64,000 nt of DNA from Bradyrhizobium sp. Tv2a-2 (GCF_000472425.1 NZ_AXAI01000031.1:1-64000), one strand, 5' to 3'. Counted from the first letter of the stretch, positions 8,793 through 18,028 are shown. Translations and numbers: made by a program. Notes: generated from the letters alone by a model not told the origin.

Positions 8793-9821
8793 CTATTTCG
8801 CGTTCAGTCCCGTCGTCTTCTTGGCCTGCTCGACGAACGTATTGGTGTAAGTCTTGCTGACGTCGATATTGGCTTTTGCCACTTCCGGCGAGCCCTCGCT
8901 GAACACCGCAAGCACGGCATCCGCGCCCTTCGGGTCCATCTTGCCGGTCTCCGAATACATCGGAATGGTGTTCTTCAGCGCGGCAAGATAAAGCGCCTTG
9001 TCCTTGCCGACCATCTCCTCGGGCATCTTGGCCATGATGTCCTCAGGCGTATGCGAATGGATCCAGGCGAGCGTCGACAGAATCGCATTGGTGAGCGCCT
9101 GCGTTTCCTTCTCATGCGAGGCGACCCAGCTTGCGGTGGCATAGAGCGCACCACCCGGATATTCGCCGCCGAAGGTCGCCAGCGTATCCTTTTGCGTGCG
9201 GGTGTCGGCGAGGATCTTCAGGTCCGGATGCGCGCCCTGCAGCACGGTGACGGAGGGATCGAGCATCACGGCAGCATCGATCTGGCCCTGCTCCATGGCG
9301 GCAACCGCGGTGGCGCCAAGGCCGACGCCGATCACGGCCGCGCTGGTGGGATCGAGGCCGTTTTTCTTCAGGAGATATTTCAGGAAGAAATCGGTCGAGG
9401 AGCCCGGCGCGCTGACGCCGACCTTCTTGCCGGCGAGATCCTTCACCGAGTTGATCTCCTTGGCATGCGAGGGCGAAACCACCAGCACCAGGCCCGGATA
9501 GCGGTCATAGACCACGAACGCCTTGAGCTCCTGCTTCTTGGCGGCGAGGTTGACGCAATGGTCGAAGTATCCAGACACGACATCCGCGCTGCCGCCGAGC
9601 ACGGCTTTGAGCGCATCCGAGCCGCCCTTGAGGTCGACGAGATCGACACTGAGCCCGGCCTTGTCGAACTCGCCGAGCTGTTTTGCCAGCACCGTCGGCA
9701 GGTAGCACAGGCAGGCCCCGCCGCCGACGGCGATGGTGATCCTGGTTTCGGCCGCGGCCAGCGGCGACGCCAGCACGAGCGCAAACAGCGCGGCGGCGAT
9801 GCGGCCAAGGATGTCAGTCAT
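8793..9821 (-). CDS. ABC transporter substrate-binding protein, NMT1/SsuA type
   Basis: A 342-residue periplasmic binding protein with a signal peptide (about 1-23, cleavage after PLAAA). The mature part shows the NMT1/THI5-like pattern: LPTVLAKQLGEFDKAGLSVDLVDLKGGSDALKAVLGGSADV, then KDLAGKKVGVSAPGSSTDFFLKYLLKKNGL. Relatives bind nitrate, sulfonates, taurine or pyrimidine precursors. The ATG at 9821 has GGAGGAA just upstream; codons further upstream are not needed. The ATPase and permease of the same system lie upstream on the same strand, with a palindromic repeat between this gene and the permease. Confidence 0.9.
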   Translation of the reverse strand: MTDILGRIAAALFALVLASPLAAAETRITIAVGGGACLCYLPTVLAKQLGEFDKAGLSVDLVDLKGGSDALKAVLGGSADVVSGYFDHCVNLAAKKQELKAFVVYDRYPGLVLVVSPSHAKEINSVKDLAGKKVGVSAPGSSTDFFLKYLLKKNGLDPTSAAVIGVGLGATAVAAMEQGQIDAAVMLDPSVTVLQGAHPDLKILADTRTQKDTLATFGGEYPGGALYATASWVASHEKETQALTNAILSTLAWIHSHTPEDIMAKMPEEMVGKDKALYLAALKNTIPMYSETGKMDPKGADAVLAVFSEGSPEVAKANIDVSKTYTNTFVEQAKKTTGLNAK

Positions 9822-9919
9822 TGTTTCCTCCATTCGGGCTGGTGCGAAAGATAGAGCAGCGGGGGTGGCTTGCAAAGACCGCCTTCCGTCGTGCTCTCTC
9901 GGTCGTTAATTGTCCCACG

Positions 9920-9999
9920 GTCATTCCGGGGCGATGCGCAGCATCGAACCCGGAATCTCGAGATTCCGGGTTCGCCTCTGCGACGCGCCCCGGAATGAC
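9920..9999. repeat. REP-like palindromic repeat (GTCATTCCGGGG family)
   Basis: An 80-base extragenic palindrome: it opens with GGTCATTCCGGGGCG, closes with its complement CGCCCCGGAATGAC, and has nested CCGGAATCT/AGATTCCGG arms in the middle. Related copies lie at 25684-25774 and 32585-32624, with a decayed one near 36900-36982. It sits between the permease and binding-protein genes of one operon. Confidence 0.8.
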
Positions 10000-10009
10000 G
10001 GAGGAGACG

Positions 10010-10798
10010 TCATCCTCTCCCATCTGCCGGCGCCGGGTGCCAGACCAGAAGCCTGCGCTCGACCAGCGTCACGCCGATGTCGATCAGGATCACGAACACC
10101 GACAGCACGAACATGCCGGCGAAGACGCCGGCGACGTCGAACACGCCTTCGGCCTGCTGGATCAGATAGCCGAGCCCGGCTGCGGAACCGAGATATTCGC
10201 CGACGACGGCCCCGACCACGGCAAAGCCGACGGATGTGTGCAGCGAGGAGAACATCCAGGACAGCGCGGAGGGCCAATAGACATGCCGCATCAACTGCCG
10301 TTCGCTCATGCCGAGCATGCGGCCGTTATTGAGCACGGTGAGGCTGACTTCCTTGACCCCCTGATAGACGTTAAAGAACACGATGAAAAAGACCAGCGTC
10401 ACCCCGAGCGCGACCTTCGACCAGATGCCCAAACCGAGCCACAGCGTGAAGATCGGCGCCAGCACCACCCGCGGCAGCGCGTTGGTCATCTTCACATAGG
10501 GGTCGAACACCGCGGCGACGGTCGGCTGGCGCGCGAACCAGAAGCCGACCAGAACGCCGCCAGCCGAGCCGATCACGAAGGCCAGGATCGATTCCCACAG
10601 CGTGATCGCAAGGTGCTTCCAGATCACACCACTTGCGAACCATTTTACGATCTGCGCGAACACGTCGACGGGATTGGAGAAGAAGAACGGCGGCAGAATG
10701 ATTTTCCCAAACACCGGCACGGTAGCGAAGAGCTGCCACAGCACCAGCACGACGACGGCGACGAGCAATTGCAGCGCGAGCAGCGACAGCCGCGACAT
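10010..10798 (-). CDS. ABC transporter permease, NitT/TauT type
   Basis: A 262-residue inner-membrane permease with six or so helices and a BPD_transp_1 domain. The cytoplasmic EAA loop reads KEVSLTVLNNGRMLGMSERQLMRHVYWPSALSWM, which contacts the ATPase. It has the length and layout of SsuC/TauC-type permeases. The ATG at 10798 overlaps the TGA of the upstream ATPase gene, indicating translational coupling. With the ATPase and the NMT1-type binding protein it forms one importer, probably for a sulfonate, nitrate-like or aromatic anion. Confidence 0.9.
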   Translation of the reverse strand: MSRLSLLALQLLVAVVVLVLWQLFATVPVFGKIILPPFFFSNPVDVFAQIVKWFASGVIWKHLAITLWESILAFVIGSAGGVLVGFWFARQPTVAAVFDPYVKMTNALPRVVLAPIFTLWLGLGIWSKVALGVTLVFFIVFFNVYQGVKEVSLTVLNNGRMLGMSERQLMRHVYWPSALSWMFSSLHTSVGFAVVGAVVGEYLGSAAGLGYLIQQAEGVFDVAGVFAGMFVLSVFVILIDIGVTLVERRLLVWHPAPADGRG

Positions 10799-11622
10799 CA
10801 CACCGCCTCCGCCGCTTGCGCCGACTGCGCGTAGCCCTTCATGACCTCACCCTTGAGCACGCTCCAGATCTCCTTGTGGAGGTCATGGAATTCCGGCTTC
10901 ATCCGCGTCTCGAAAATGTCGCGCGGGCGGGAAAGCGTCACCTTCCAGTCGCCGATGATGCGGGCGCCCGGGCCCGCCGACATGATGACGACGCGGTCGG
11001 CGAGTGCGATCGCCTCTTCCAGATCATGGGTGACGAACAGCACCGCCTTGCGGTCGGCGTTCCAGAGATCCAGCAGCAGATTGCCCATCACCTGGCGGGT
11101 CTGCGCGTCGAGCGGGCCGAACGGCTCGTCCATCAGCAGGATTTTCGGATTGCGAATCAGGACCTGCGCAAGTCCGACGCGCTTGCGCTGGCCGCCGGAG
11201 AGCATGTGCGGATAGCGGCTGCCGAAATGGGCAAGCCCCACCGACGCCAGCCACTCACGCGCGCGCCTCACGGCCTCGCTGCGCGGCGTGCCCGCGATCT
11301 CAAGCCCAATCGCGACATTGTCGAGCGCGGTCTTCCACGGAAACAGCGCATCGGCCTGGAACAGGTAGCCGGCATCACGGTTGAGACCAGGCAGCGCGCG
11401 GTCGAAAATCCGCACGTTGCCGCCGGCCGGCTTCAACAACCCCGCGGCGACGTTGAGCAGGGTCGACTTCCCGCACCCGGTCGGGCCAACAATCGCAACG
11501 AACTCGCCGGGCGCGACCGCAAGATTGGCCTTTTCGACCGCGGTGTAGACCCGTCCGTCGCCGAGCCTGAAAGCCACTGTCGCGTCATCAAGCGCGACTG
11601 CTGTTGGCGCCTTTTCGTTCAC
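10798..11622 (-). CDS. ABC transporter ATPase, NitT/TauT type
   Basis: A 274-residue ATPase. Walker A GPTGCGKST is at residues 46-54, followed by a Q-loop in LFQADALFPWKTALDNV, signature LSGGQRKRV, Walker B ILLMDEPFGPLD and the switch His in FVTHDLEEA. This is the SsuB/TauB pattern. I chose the GTG at 11622 because a GGGGAGG sits six bases upstream; longer in-frame extensions lack any ribosome site. It is the first gene of the operon ATPase-permease-binding protein-Nudix and is divergent from the osmoprotectant-type system. Confidence 0.9.
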   Translation of the reverse strand: MNEKAPTAVALDDATVAFRLGDGRVYTAVEKANLAVAPGEFVAIVGPTGCGKSTLLNVAAGLLKPAGGNVRIFDRALPGLNRDAGYLFQADALFPWKTALDNVAIGLEIAGTPRSEAVRRAREWLASVGLAHFGSRYPHMLSGGQRKRVGLAQVLIRNPKILLMDEPFGPLDAQTRQVMGNLLLDLWNADRKAVLFVTHDLEEAIALADRVVIMSAGPGARIIGDWKVTLSRPRDIFETRMKPEFHDLHKEIWSVLKGEVMKGYAQSAQAAEAV

Positions 11623-11754
11623 CGCATGCCTCCCCAATCGGACGAATGCCTTAGCTGCTTGCGCGGACAAGTTCAATCAAGGGCCGCGGCATGCTACCAA
11701 GGGCCGTTCCTGCCCCCTCCCCTCGAGCCCCGGATATCACGAAGTCGAGACCGA

Positions 11755-12546
11755 ATGACCATAGCGTTGATCAGTTATGCCCATGTGAGCAAGCGTTTTG
11801 GCGAGGCTGCCTCGGCTGTGACCGCCGTCAATGACGTTTCGCTCGACGTTGCCGCAGGCGAATTCCTGGCCATTGTCGGCGGCTCCGGCTCGGGCAAGAG
11901 CACGCTGCTGCGGCTCGCCAATCGGCTGATCGATGCGGACGATGGCACCGTCATGGTGGAAGGCGCCGACATACGCGCGGTCGATCCGGTCACCCTGCGT
12001 CGCCGCACCGGCTATGTGTTCCAGAGCGGCGCACTGTTTCCGCACATGAGCGTCGGCGACAATATCGGCATCACGCCCAAGCTGCTCGGCACGCCGGCGC
12101 GCGAGATCGCCGCGCGTGTCGACGAGCTGCTGGCGCTGGTGCGGCTCGACGGCGGCGCCTACCGCGACCGCCTGCCGCACGAGCTCTCCGGCGGGCAGCG
12201 CCAGCGCGTGGGCGTGGCCCGGGCGTTGGCCGCCAAACCGCGCATCGTGCTGATGGACGAGCCGTTCGGCGCGCTCGATCCGCTGACCCGCGATGCGCTC
12301 GGGGAGGATTATCGCGCCCTGCACAGCAAGCTCGCGCTGACCACGGTCATGATCACCCATGACATGACGGAGGCACTTCTGCTGGCCGACCGCATCGCGG
12401 TGATGCACGCCGGCAAGATGCTGGCGCTGGGCACGCCGGTGGAGCTGTCGGCAAGCCGCGAGCCTTACGTGATGGAGCTGTTGCGCACGCCGCGGCGGCA
12501 GGCCGAGCGGCTGAACGCACTGCTGCCAGGAGCGGGTCCGTCATGA
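11755..12546 (+). CDS. ABC transporter ATPase, osmoprotectant (OpuCA/ProV) type
   Basis: A 263-residue ATPase. Walker A GGSGSGKST is at 42-50, with RTGYVFQSGALFPHMSVGDNIG (Q-loop), LSGGQRQRV, VLMDEPFGALDPLTRD and ITHDMTEA. The DPLTR after Walker B is characteristic of the glycine betaine/choline (OpuC/YehX/OsmV) branch. It lacks the C-terminal CBS domains seen in OpuCA, so it is closer to the short YehX/OsmV kind. Its TGA overlaps the ATG of the fused permease/binding protein, so the two genes are coupled. The ligand could be betaine, choline or another quaternary amine. Confidence 0.88.
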   Translation: MTIALISYAHVSKRFGEAASAVTAVNDVSLDVAAGEFLAIVGGSGSGKSTLLRLANRLIDADDGTVMVEGADIRAVDPVTLRRRTGYVFQSGALFPHMSVGDNIGITPKLLGTPAREIAARVDELLALVRLDGGAYRDRLPHELSGGQRQRVGVARALAAKPRIVLMDEPFGALDPLTRDALGEDYRALHSKLALTTVMITHDMTEALLLADRIAVMHAGKMLALGTPVELSASREPYVMELLRTPRRQAERLNALLPGAGPS

Positions 12547-14102
12547 GCCTGCTCTCCGATCCGCGCCTTGCCGAGGCCGCCGGCCATTTGCCCGACTATC
12601 TCGGCAACCACCTGCGCGTCAGCCTCGCAGCACTTGCGCTTGGGCTTGCCATCAGCCTGCCGTTGGCGATCCTCGCGCGCAACCGCCCGGTGATGCGGGG
12701 CGCGCTGCTGGCGGTCGCAAGCATCGTGCAGACGGTACCGGGACTTGCGCTGCTGGCGCTGTTCTATCCGCTGCTATTGGCGCTGGCGTCGGTGACGCTG
12801 TCCTGGTTCGGTTTCGACTTCTCCGCCTTCGGCTTCCTGCCGGCGATGCTGGCGCTCGCGCTCTATTCCATGCTGCCGGTGCTGCGCAACACCATCACCG
12901 GGCTCAACGGCATCGATCCCGCGCTGGTCGAGGCCGCCAAAGGCGTCGGCATGACGGAGCGGCAGTCGCTGTTCACCGTCGAGCTGCCGCTGGCGCTGCC
13001 GGTGATCATGGCGGGGATCCGCACCGCGGCGGTGTGGGTGATCGGGACCGCAACGCTGTCGACGCCGATCGGGCAGACCTCGCTCGGCAACTACATCTTT
13101 GCAGGCCTGCAGACCCAGAACTGGGTGTTCGTGCTGTTCGGCTGCGTCGCGGCGGCGGCATTTGCGTTGATCGTCGATCAGCTGCTCGCGCTGCTTGAAA
13201 GCGGGCTCGCCTCCCGCAAGCGACTGCGCACCGCACTCGGCGGCGCCGGCATCGCCGCGCTCGTTGCGGCTGCCCTGGCGCCGGCGATCGCGCGCTCGCC
13301 GTCGAGCTATGTGATCGGTGCCAAGACCTTCACCGAGCAATATGTGCTCGCCGCGCTGATCGCCGACCGCCTGCACGCGTCCGGCTTGCAGGCGACCACG
13401 CGCGCCGGCCTCGGCACCAACGTCATCTTCGAGGCGCTCGCGGCGGATGATATCGACGTCTATGTCGATTATTCCGGCACGCTGTGGCTGAACCAGTTTC
13501 ACGAAAGCGGCGTCAAGCCGCGCGCGGAGCTGCTGGCCGATCTGAAGGCGCGGCTGGGAAGGCACGACATCACCCTGTTCGGCACGCTCGGCTTCGAGAA
13601 CGCCTATGCGCTGGTGATGCCGAAGAAGCGCGCCGACGCGCTCGGCATCCATTCCATCGCCGACCTCGCGGAGCATGCAGCGACGCTGTCGATCGCGGGC
13701 GACTACGAGTTCTTCTCGCGACCGGAATGGGCAGCGCTACGCAAGGCCTACGGCCTGACCTTCCGCACGCAGCGGCAGATGCAGCCGGATTTTATGTATG
13801 CGGCGGTGGCCTCAGGCGATGTCGACGTGATCGCGGGCTACACCAGCGACGGGCTGATCGCCAAATACGACCTGGCGGTGCTCGACGACCCCAAGCACGC
13901 GATCCCGCCTTACGACGCAATGATCCTGCTTGCGCCGAAGCGGGCGCACGATGAGAAACTCGCGGCGGCGCTTTCGCCGCTGCTCGGCAAGATCGATATC
14001 GCTGACATGCGCGAGGCCAATCTGCGAGCCAGCGGCAACGATGCGGACTCTTCGCCCACATCAGTTGCGCGCTGGCTCTGGCAGAGAATCGGAGGACGCT
14101 AG
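12543..14102 (+). CDS. fused ABC permease and substrate-binding protein, osmoprotectant type
   Basis: A 519-residue fusion. Residues about 1-240 form a BPD_transp_1 permease with helices and the EAA loop GIDPALVEAAKGVGMTERQSLFTVELPLALPVIMAGIRTA. After a further helix (about 232-250), residues 255-519 form an OpuAC-type binding domain beginning SYVIGAKTFTEQYVLAALIADRL, with NVIFEALAADDIDVYVDYSGT as the ligand-loop signature. Fusions of permease and receptor are known for OpuA/OpuC-type systems; the binding domain would face the periplasm tethered to the membrane. ATGA overlap with the ATPase gene. Confidence 0.9.
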   Translation: MSLLSDPRLAEAAGHLPDYLGNHLRVSLAALALGLAISLPLAILARNRPVMRGALLAVASIVQTVPGLALLALFYPLLLALASVTLSWFGFDFSAFGFLPAMLALALYSMLPVLRNTITGLNGIDPALVEAAKGVGMTERQSLFTVELPLALPVIMAGIRTAAVWVIGTATLSTPIGQTSLGNYIFAGLQTQNWVFVLFGCVAAAAFALIVDQLLALLESGLASRKRLRTALGGAGIAALVAAALAPAIARSPSSYVIGAKTFTEQYVLAALIADRLHASGLQATTRAGLGTNVIFEALAADDIDVYVDYSGTLWLNQFHESGVKPRAELLADLKARLGRHDITLFGTLGFENAYALVMPKKRADALGIHSIADLAEHAATLSIAGDYEFFSRPEWAALRKAYGLTFRTQRQMQPDFMYAAVASGDVDVIAGYTSDGLIAKYDLAVLDDPKHAIPPYDAMILLAPKRAHDEKLAAALSPLLGKIDIADMREANLRASGNDADSSPTSVARWLWQRIGGR

Positions 14103-14128
14103 CAACAGCCTGGGGGATGCAAGCTGCG

Positions 14129-15091
14129 CTAGGCCCTCACCTCCTGCCGTTGGAAGAGAATGTAGCCGGCGACGAACAGCACGATGGTTGTCGCGATCAG
14201 GCCGACGGTCTGCGGCCAGGCAATCATGATGCTTTCACCGAGCGGCAGGGGCGAGCCCATCACCGCACCACGCAGCTGATCCAGGAACACCGCGCCCAGC
14301 GTGCGCGTGGTCGGGGACAGGATCGCCAGCATCGCCTCGCCAAAGAGATCGTTCGGCGAGAGGCGCAGCAGGAACTGCGACCACAATCCGGTGTCAGGCG
14401 TCTCCAGCCCCAACGCAAGATAGCGCGGATCGGGCGGCGCAATGATCTGCGCGAAGGCCGGCGCCAGCATCGGCCACAGCACGGCGAGGAACAGCCAGAT
14501 ACCGAGCGCGACCAGCGCGGCCGTCGCCGGCGAGCGGAACACGATCGACAGCAGCATGGAGAGCGACAGCCACACGCCGGCATAGACGATCGCGATCACC
14601 AGGAACACCAGCGAGCGGCCGATCTCCTCCGTGCCCGGCGGCACGCCGAGGAAGATGAGCCCCAGCCCGATCACCATCAGCCACAGCGCGGTGAGGCTCA
14701 CCGCGAGCGTCGCGAGGCCCGCGAGAAATTTCCCCATCAACAGCGCGTCGCGGTAGATCGGCTGTGCCAGCAGCCGCGACAGCGTGCGCCGGTTGAACTC
14801 GCTGTTGACGGAATCAAAGCCGAGCCCGATCGCCATCAGCGGGATGAGGAAGCCGAGGATGGCGACAAAAGACGGCAACGGCGCGTTCGACAGCGTGAAT
14901 AGCCGCAGCAGCAGGAACGGATCCTCCGCGGTGTTCTGGCGGAGATTATCGATCGCGCCGTAGAGCGCGGCGAGCGCCGTGAGCACGATCAGCAGTTCCA
15001 GCACCAGCATGCGCACGCTGGAAATATTGTCGGTAAGCTCCTTGGCGAACACCGCGCCAAGGCCCTCGAACGGAGAACCCTCACGCCGCAT
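14129..15091 (-). CDS. ABC-2 type exporter permease
   Basis: A 320-residue membrane protein with about six helices in the ABC-2 arrangement: an N-terminal cytoplasmic segment (AVFAKELTDNISSVRM), a first helix, then a large external loop, then a cluster starting IPLMAIGLGFDSVNSEFNRRTLSRLLAQPIYRDALLMGKFLAG, which is the conserved region of NosY/DUF-type permeases. The ATG at 15091 lies inside the last codons of the ATPase gene (11-base overlap); a longer upstream version would lie wholly within it. The substrate is unknown. Third gene of the NEW3-ATPase-permease operon. Confidence 0.87.
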   Translation of the reverse strand: MRREGSPFEGLGAVFAKELTDNISSVRMLVLELLIVLTALAALYGAIDNLRQNTAEDPFLLLRLFTLSNAPLPSFVAILGFLIPLMAIGLGFDSVNSEFNRRTLSRLLAQPIYRDALLMGKFLAGLATLAVSLTALWLMVIGLGLIFLGVPPGTEEIGRSLVFLVIAIVYAGVWLSLSMLLSIVFRSPATAALVALGIWLFLAVLWPMLAPAFAQIIAPPDPRYLALGLETPDTGLWSQFLLRLSPNDLFGEAMLAILSPTTRTLGAVFLDQLRGAVMGSPLPLGESIMIAWPQTVGLIATTIVLFVAGYILFQRQEVRA

Positions 15092-16067
15092 GACGCACGT
15101 CTCCCGGAGTTTTGCCCTGGAAATAGCGGGCATAGATCGCCTCGAGGCTCGGCTCGTCGACCGAGAGCCGCTTCAACGCGCCGTTGACGGCAACCACCGC
15201 GCGCGCAGCGTCCGGGCGGACGTCGCGCTCCGCGGTCATGCGGAAGCGGTCCTCCGCCAGCGTCTCGACATTGGAGACGCCGGGAATGGTCGCAAGCCGC
15301 CGCGCGATGCCGACGCCTTCCGCCTCGACCTCGACCACGAAGCCCGCGCCGAGCACCTGCACCGAGAGCTCGGCGACCGAGCCCATCAGCACGATACGGC
15401 CGGACTGGAACAGTGCCACGCGATCGCAGATGCGCTGCACCTGGTCGAGCAGGTGCGAGGACAACAGCACCGTAACGCCTTCCGCTTTCAATTCGCGGAT
15501 CAAGTCGAGGAATTCCAGCGTCGCCTGTGGATCGAGGCCGGAGGTCGGTTCGTCAAGGATGGCGATCTCGGCTTTCTTGACGATGATCTCGGCCAATCCC
15601 AGCCGCTGGCGCATGCCGCGCGAGAAGGTCGCGACACGCTTGTGCGCGACGTCGGAGAGCCGCACGCGCTTGAGCGCATCCGCAATGCGCTGCATCCGCT
15701 CATTCAGCGACAGGCCCATCAGCTTGGCAGTGTAGGTCAGATTTTCCACCGCGGTCAGATGGTCGTAGAAGCCGACGGAGTCGGGCAGATAGCCGACGCG
15801 CCGCTTCACCTGCAGCGGCTGGCGCGCCGGGTCGTAGCCGAGCACGCTGATGCTGCCTGCTGAAATCTCGGTGAGCCCGAGCATCATCAGGATGGTGGTG
15901 GTCTTGCCGGCCCCGTTGGGACCGAGCAGGCCGAACACCTCGCCTTTCCGGATGTTGAAGCTGATCTGGTCGACGGCGCTGGCGCTGCCGTAGCGCTTGC
16001 TCAAGGACTCCGCGACGATCACGGTATTGGGCGGAGCAAGCGGAGCTTCATTGAGGAGATCGTTCAT
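15081..16067 (-). CDS. ABC exporter ATPase
   Basis: A 328-residue ATPase of the CcmA/NosF-like exporter group. Walker A GPNGAGKTT is at 49-57; the Q-loop lies in RRVGYLPDSVGFYDHLTAVENL. The signature is the variant FSRGMRQRL, then Walker B AILDEPTSGLD and the switch His in SSHLLDQ. Residues 220-328 form an extra C-terminal domain with beta-rich sequence, common in this group. Its ATG overlaps the stop of the NEW3 gene (ATGA) and its end overlaps the permease start, so all three are translationally coupled. Confidence 0.9.
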   Translation of the reverse strand: MNDLLNEAPLAPPNTVIVAESLSKRYGSASAVDQISFNIRKGEVFGLLGPNGAGKTTTILMMLGLTEISAGSISVLGYDPARQPLQVKRRVGYLPDSVGFYDHLTAVENLTYTAKLMGLSLNERMQRIADALKRVRLSDVAHKRVATFSRGMRQRLGLAEIIVKKAEIAILDEPTSGLDPQATLEFLDLIRELKAEGVTVLLSSHLLDQVQRICDRVALFQSGRIVLMGSVAELSVQVLGAGFVVEVEAEGVGIARRLATIPGVSNVETLAEDRFRMTAERDVRPDAARAVVAVNGALKRLSVDEPSLEAIYARYFQGKTPGDVRHAA

Positions 16068-17239
16068 CGGCGTCCGAACCTCGTGACAGCACCCAGCATC
16101 AGCAGCAGCGCCACGCCGATCACGCCCGCGCCCACCATGCCCCAGACGGTCGAGGTGTTGACGGTGATACGGAACTGGCTCGAGGCGCTTTCGCCACGGG
16201 AATTGGCACGCACCGAAACCATGTAGTCGCCGGCCAGCGATTTATCGGACGGCGTCACCAGCGCCTGCACCTCGGCGTCCTTGCCCGGCACGAGGCGATC
16301 GATGGTGGCGGGCTCGAACGTCACCTTCCAGCCGCTCGGCGAACTCGCCGACAGCGTGACGTTCTCCGCCGGCGCGCTGCCGCTGTTCGTCACCACGACC
16401 GGGATCGAGGTCTGCTGCGATGCGACCGCGCGGGCGCTCAGCAGCCCGTCACGTCCCGCGACTTGCAGCTGCGGCTCGCCCACGACATCGAGCGCGAGGT
16501 CCGTTTTGGCAGTGGCATCCTCCGCCTTCACCGTGACGCTGACAGGGAAATGGCCGGCATCGATCGTGCTCGGCGGCCGCACCTTCAGCTTGATGTCCTT
16601 GGACTGGCCGGCAGGGACAGGAATCGACGACAGCTCCTGCGTGCCATAGGCCTCTGTGAACGAAGTCTCGAAATTCTCTGGTGCCTGCGCCGCGAAGCTC
16701 GCCGTGACGTCGCGTCCCGAATCGTTCTTGATGGAGAGCGTATATTCGAAATTCGATTTCGGGCTGCCCCGCAGCGACGGCAGCTGCGCCTTGACCGAGA
16801 GCTTTGCCGGCAGCTCCTTGGCGAGCGCGACCTGGATCGGCAAGCTCGCCTGGTTGCCCTGGCCTTCAGCCTTGATCGTCAGCGTCTGCCCCTCGAGCTT
16901 GGAGTCCGCGGGCACGTCGAGCCGCAGCTGCAGCGAGACATCCTTGTCGGGCGCGGGCATTGCAGCCGCGACCGGCTGGCCGCCGCCGAGGATGGTCGCC
17001 GTCCAGCCGCTCGGCACACCCGAGACCGAGAGCTGATAGCGATCCGGCGCGAGACCGTAATTCTGCAGACGAAGCGGAATGTTCGACGTCGTACCCGGCC
17101 TGATCGTGACCGCGGGATAGTCGGTCATCAGATAGAGGCCCTTGATATTGGGCTCGTGCTCGTCGGCCGCCCGTGCAGGCAGCGCGATCATGAGGGTGGA
17201 GATGATGAGAGCAACGGGGGCGAGAGCTGACGCTCGCAT
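16064..17239 (-). CDS. NEW3-domain membrane-anchored protein of an ABC exporter operon
   Basis: A 391-residue exported protein: a signal peptide (about 1-24, ending PARAA), four tandem Ig-like/NEW3 beta-sandwich units with repeated phrases such as GVPSGWTATI, SSPSGWKVTFEP and VTVKAEDATAKTDL, and a C-terminal helix (about 365-385) ending in RFGRR. The domains would face the periplasm. The ATG at 17239 is preceded by AGGAG; an Arg-rich upstream extension was discarded. It is the first gene of a coupled operon with an ABC-2 transporter, so it may bind or guide the exporter's substrate. This is inferred from context only. Confidence 0.85.
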   Translation of the reverse strand: MRASALAPVALIISTLMIALPARAADEHEPNIKGLYLMTDYPAVTIRPGTTSNIPLRLQNYGLAPDRYQLSVSGVPSGWTATILGGGQPVAAAMPAPDKDVSLQLRLDVPADSKLEGQTLTIKAEGQGNQASLPIQVALAKELPAKLSVKAQLPSLRGSPKSNFEYTLSIKNDSGRDVTASFAAQAPENFETSFTEAYGTQELSSIPVPAGQSKDIKLKVRPPSTIDAGHFPVSVTVKAEDATAKTDLALDVVGEPQLQVAGRDGLLSARAVASQQTSIPVVVTNSGSAPAENVTLSASSPSGWKVTFEPATIDRLVPGKDAEVQALVTPSDKSLAGDYMVSVRANSRGESASSQFRITVNTSTVWGMVGAGVIGVALLLMLGAVTRFGRR

Positions 17240-17617
17240 GACAACACTCCTGCGATTGAGCACGTCGAAAGTGTGTGTGCCGCGCCGCCGCCGCCGTGGC
17301 GGCAAGCGCGAGGGAGACGGCAACAGTCCCGCCAAAAATTTTGGCGCGCCAATTACAAGTGAGTAATGTCCCGCATTTCGCGCTCAGACTTTAGTTTTTG
17401 GACTTTAGTTTTTAGACTTTCGTCTTCGCGTCCTACGCGTGGCGAAAATGCGGCACGTACGTCGAGACTCCGCAGGCGAAAACATGCGTACGAGCGCATT
17501 GCCTCCGCGATGAACACAACGATTCACTGGAGTTCGAAGCCGAGCCTCGCGATCTTTGCCGCAGGCAATTGGCTGCGAGTTTGTCGCAGAAGGCGATACG
17601 CCGACCTGCTCCTGGCC
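17240..17617. other. intergenic region upstream of the NEW3 operon
   Basis: About 380 bases without a gene. It holds GC-rich DNA with a CCG-rich run near 17282-17297, and a short AT-rich tandem repeat: the 13-mer GACTTTAGTTTTT occurs at 17387-17399 and 17401-17413, then GACTTT at 17415-17420. The promoter of the NEW3 operon must lie in the left part, but no clear boxes were recognised. Confidence 0.5.
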
Positions 17618-18028
17618 TCACGCCATGATGTTGAGCAGCGTGTTGGTCATGCGCTCGTCGGCCTTCATGACCGTCGCATTGGCGGCAAAACTGTAACTTG
17701 CGATCATCTGGCCAACCATCCCCTGGGAGAGGTCGACATTGGGCGCGGCGACGAGGCCGTTCTGGTTGGCGAAGGGAGCCCGCGGATCGTAGACCGCAGT
17801 CGTGGACGGCATAGCCGTCGTGACGGTCGTCTGGGTGCCCCCGCCGGCGCTTTCGGTCTGGACGACCTCAAGCGGTGCATAGGCTGTTGGCGCGCCGGCC
17901 GGCACCGTGCCATCGGCGTTGGGAAGCGCGCCCGTGCTCATGACATTGGCGACGTTCGAGGCGGAGACCTCAAGACGGCGGGTCGCCGCGTTCATGCCGG
18001 ACAGTGCGATCGTCGAGATGCTGCTCAT
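17618..18028 (-). CDS. orphan FlgC-like flagellar rod protein
   Basis: A 136-residue protein with the ends of an axial flagellar rod protein. The N-terminus, ALSGMNAATRRLEVSASNVAN, matches the flg_bb_rod motif, and the C-terminus, VDLSQGMVGQMIASYSFAANATVMKADERMTNTLLNIMA, matches the flg_bbr_C motif. The length fits FlgC. A Thr/Ala/Pro-rich middle is less conserved. There are no other flagellar genes nearby, so it may be a paralogue used outside the main flagellum or a relic. The start at 18028 (codon 11 of the longest frame) puts the hydrophobic helix near the N-terminus, as in the family. Confidence 0.8.
   Translation of the reverse strand: MSSISTIALSGMNAATRRLEVSASNVANVMSTGALPNADGTVPAGAPTAYAPLEVVQTESAGGGTQTTVTTAMPSTTAVYDPRAPFANQNGLVAAPNVDLSQGMVGQMIASYSFAANATVMKADERMTNTLLNIMA

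Noticed and set aside
12774..13676. 300-codon - strand frame opposite the permease/binding-protein fusion
   Set aside because: No recognisable domain and no start signal; the opposite strand has a clear ABC protein.
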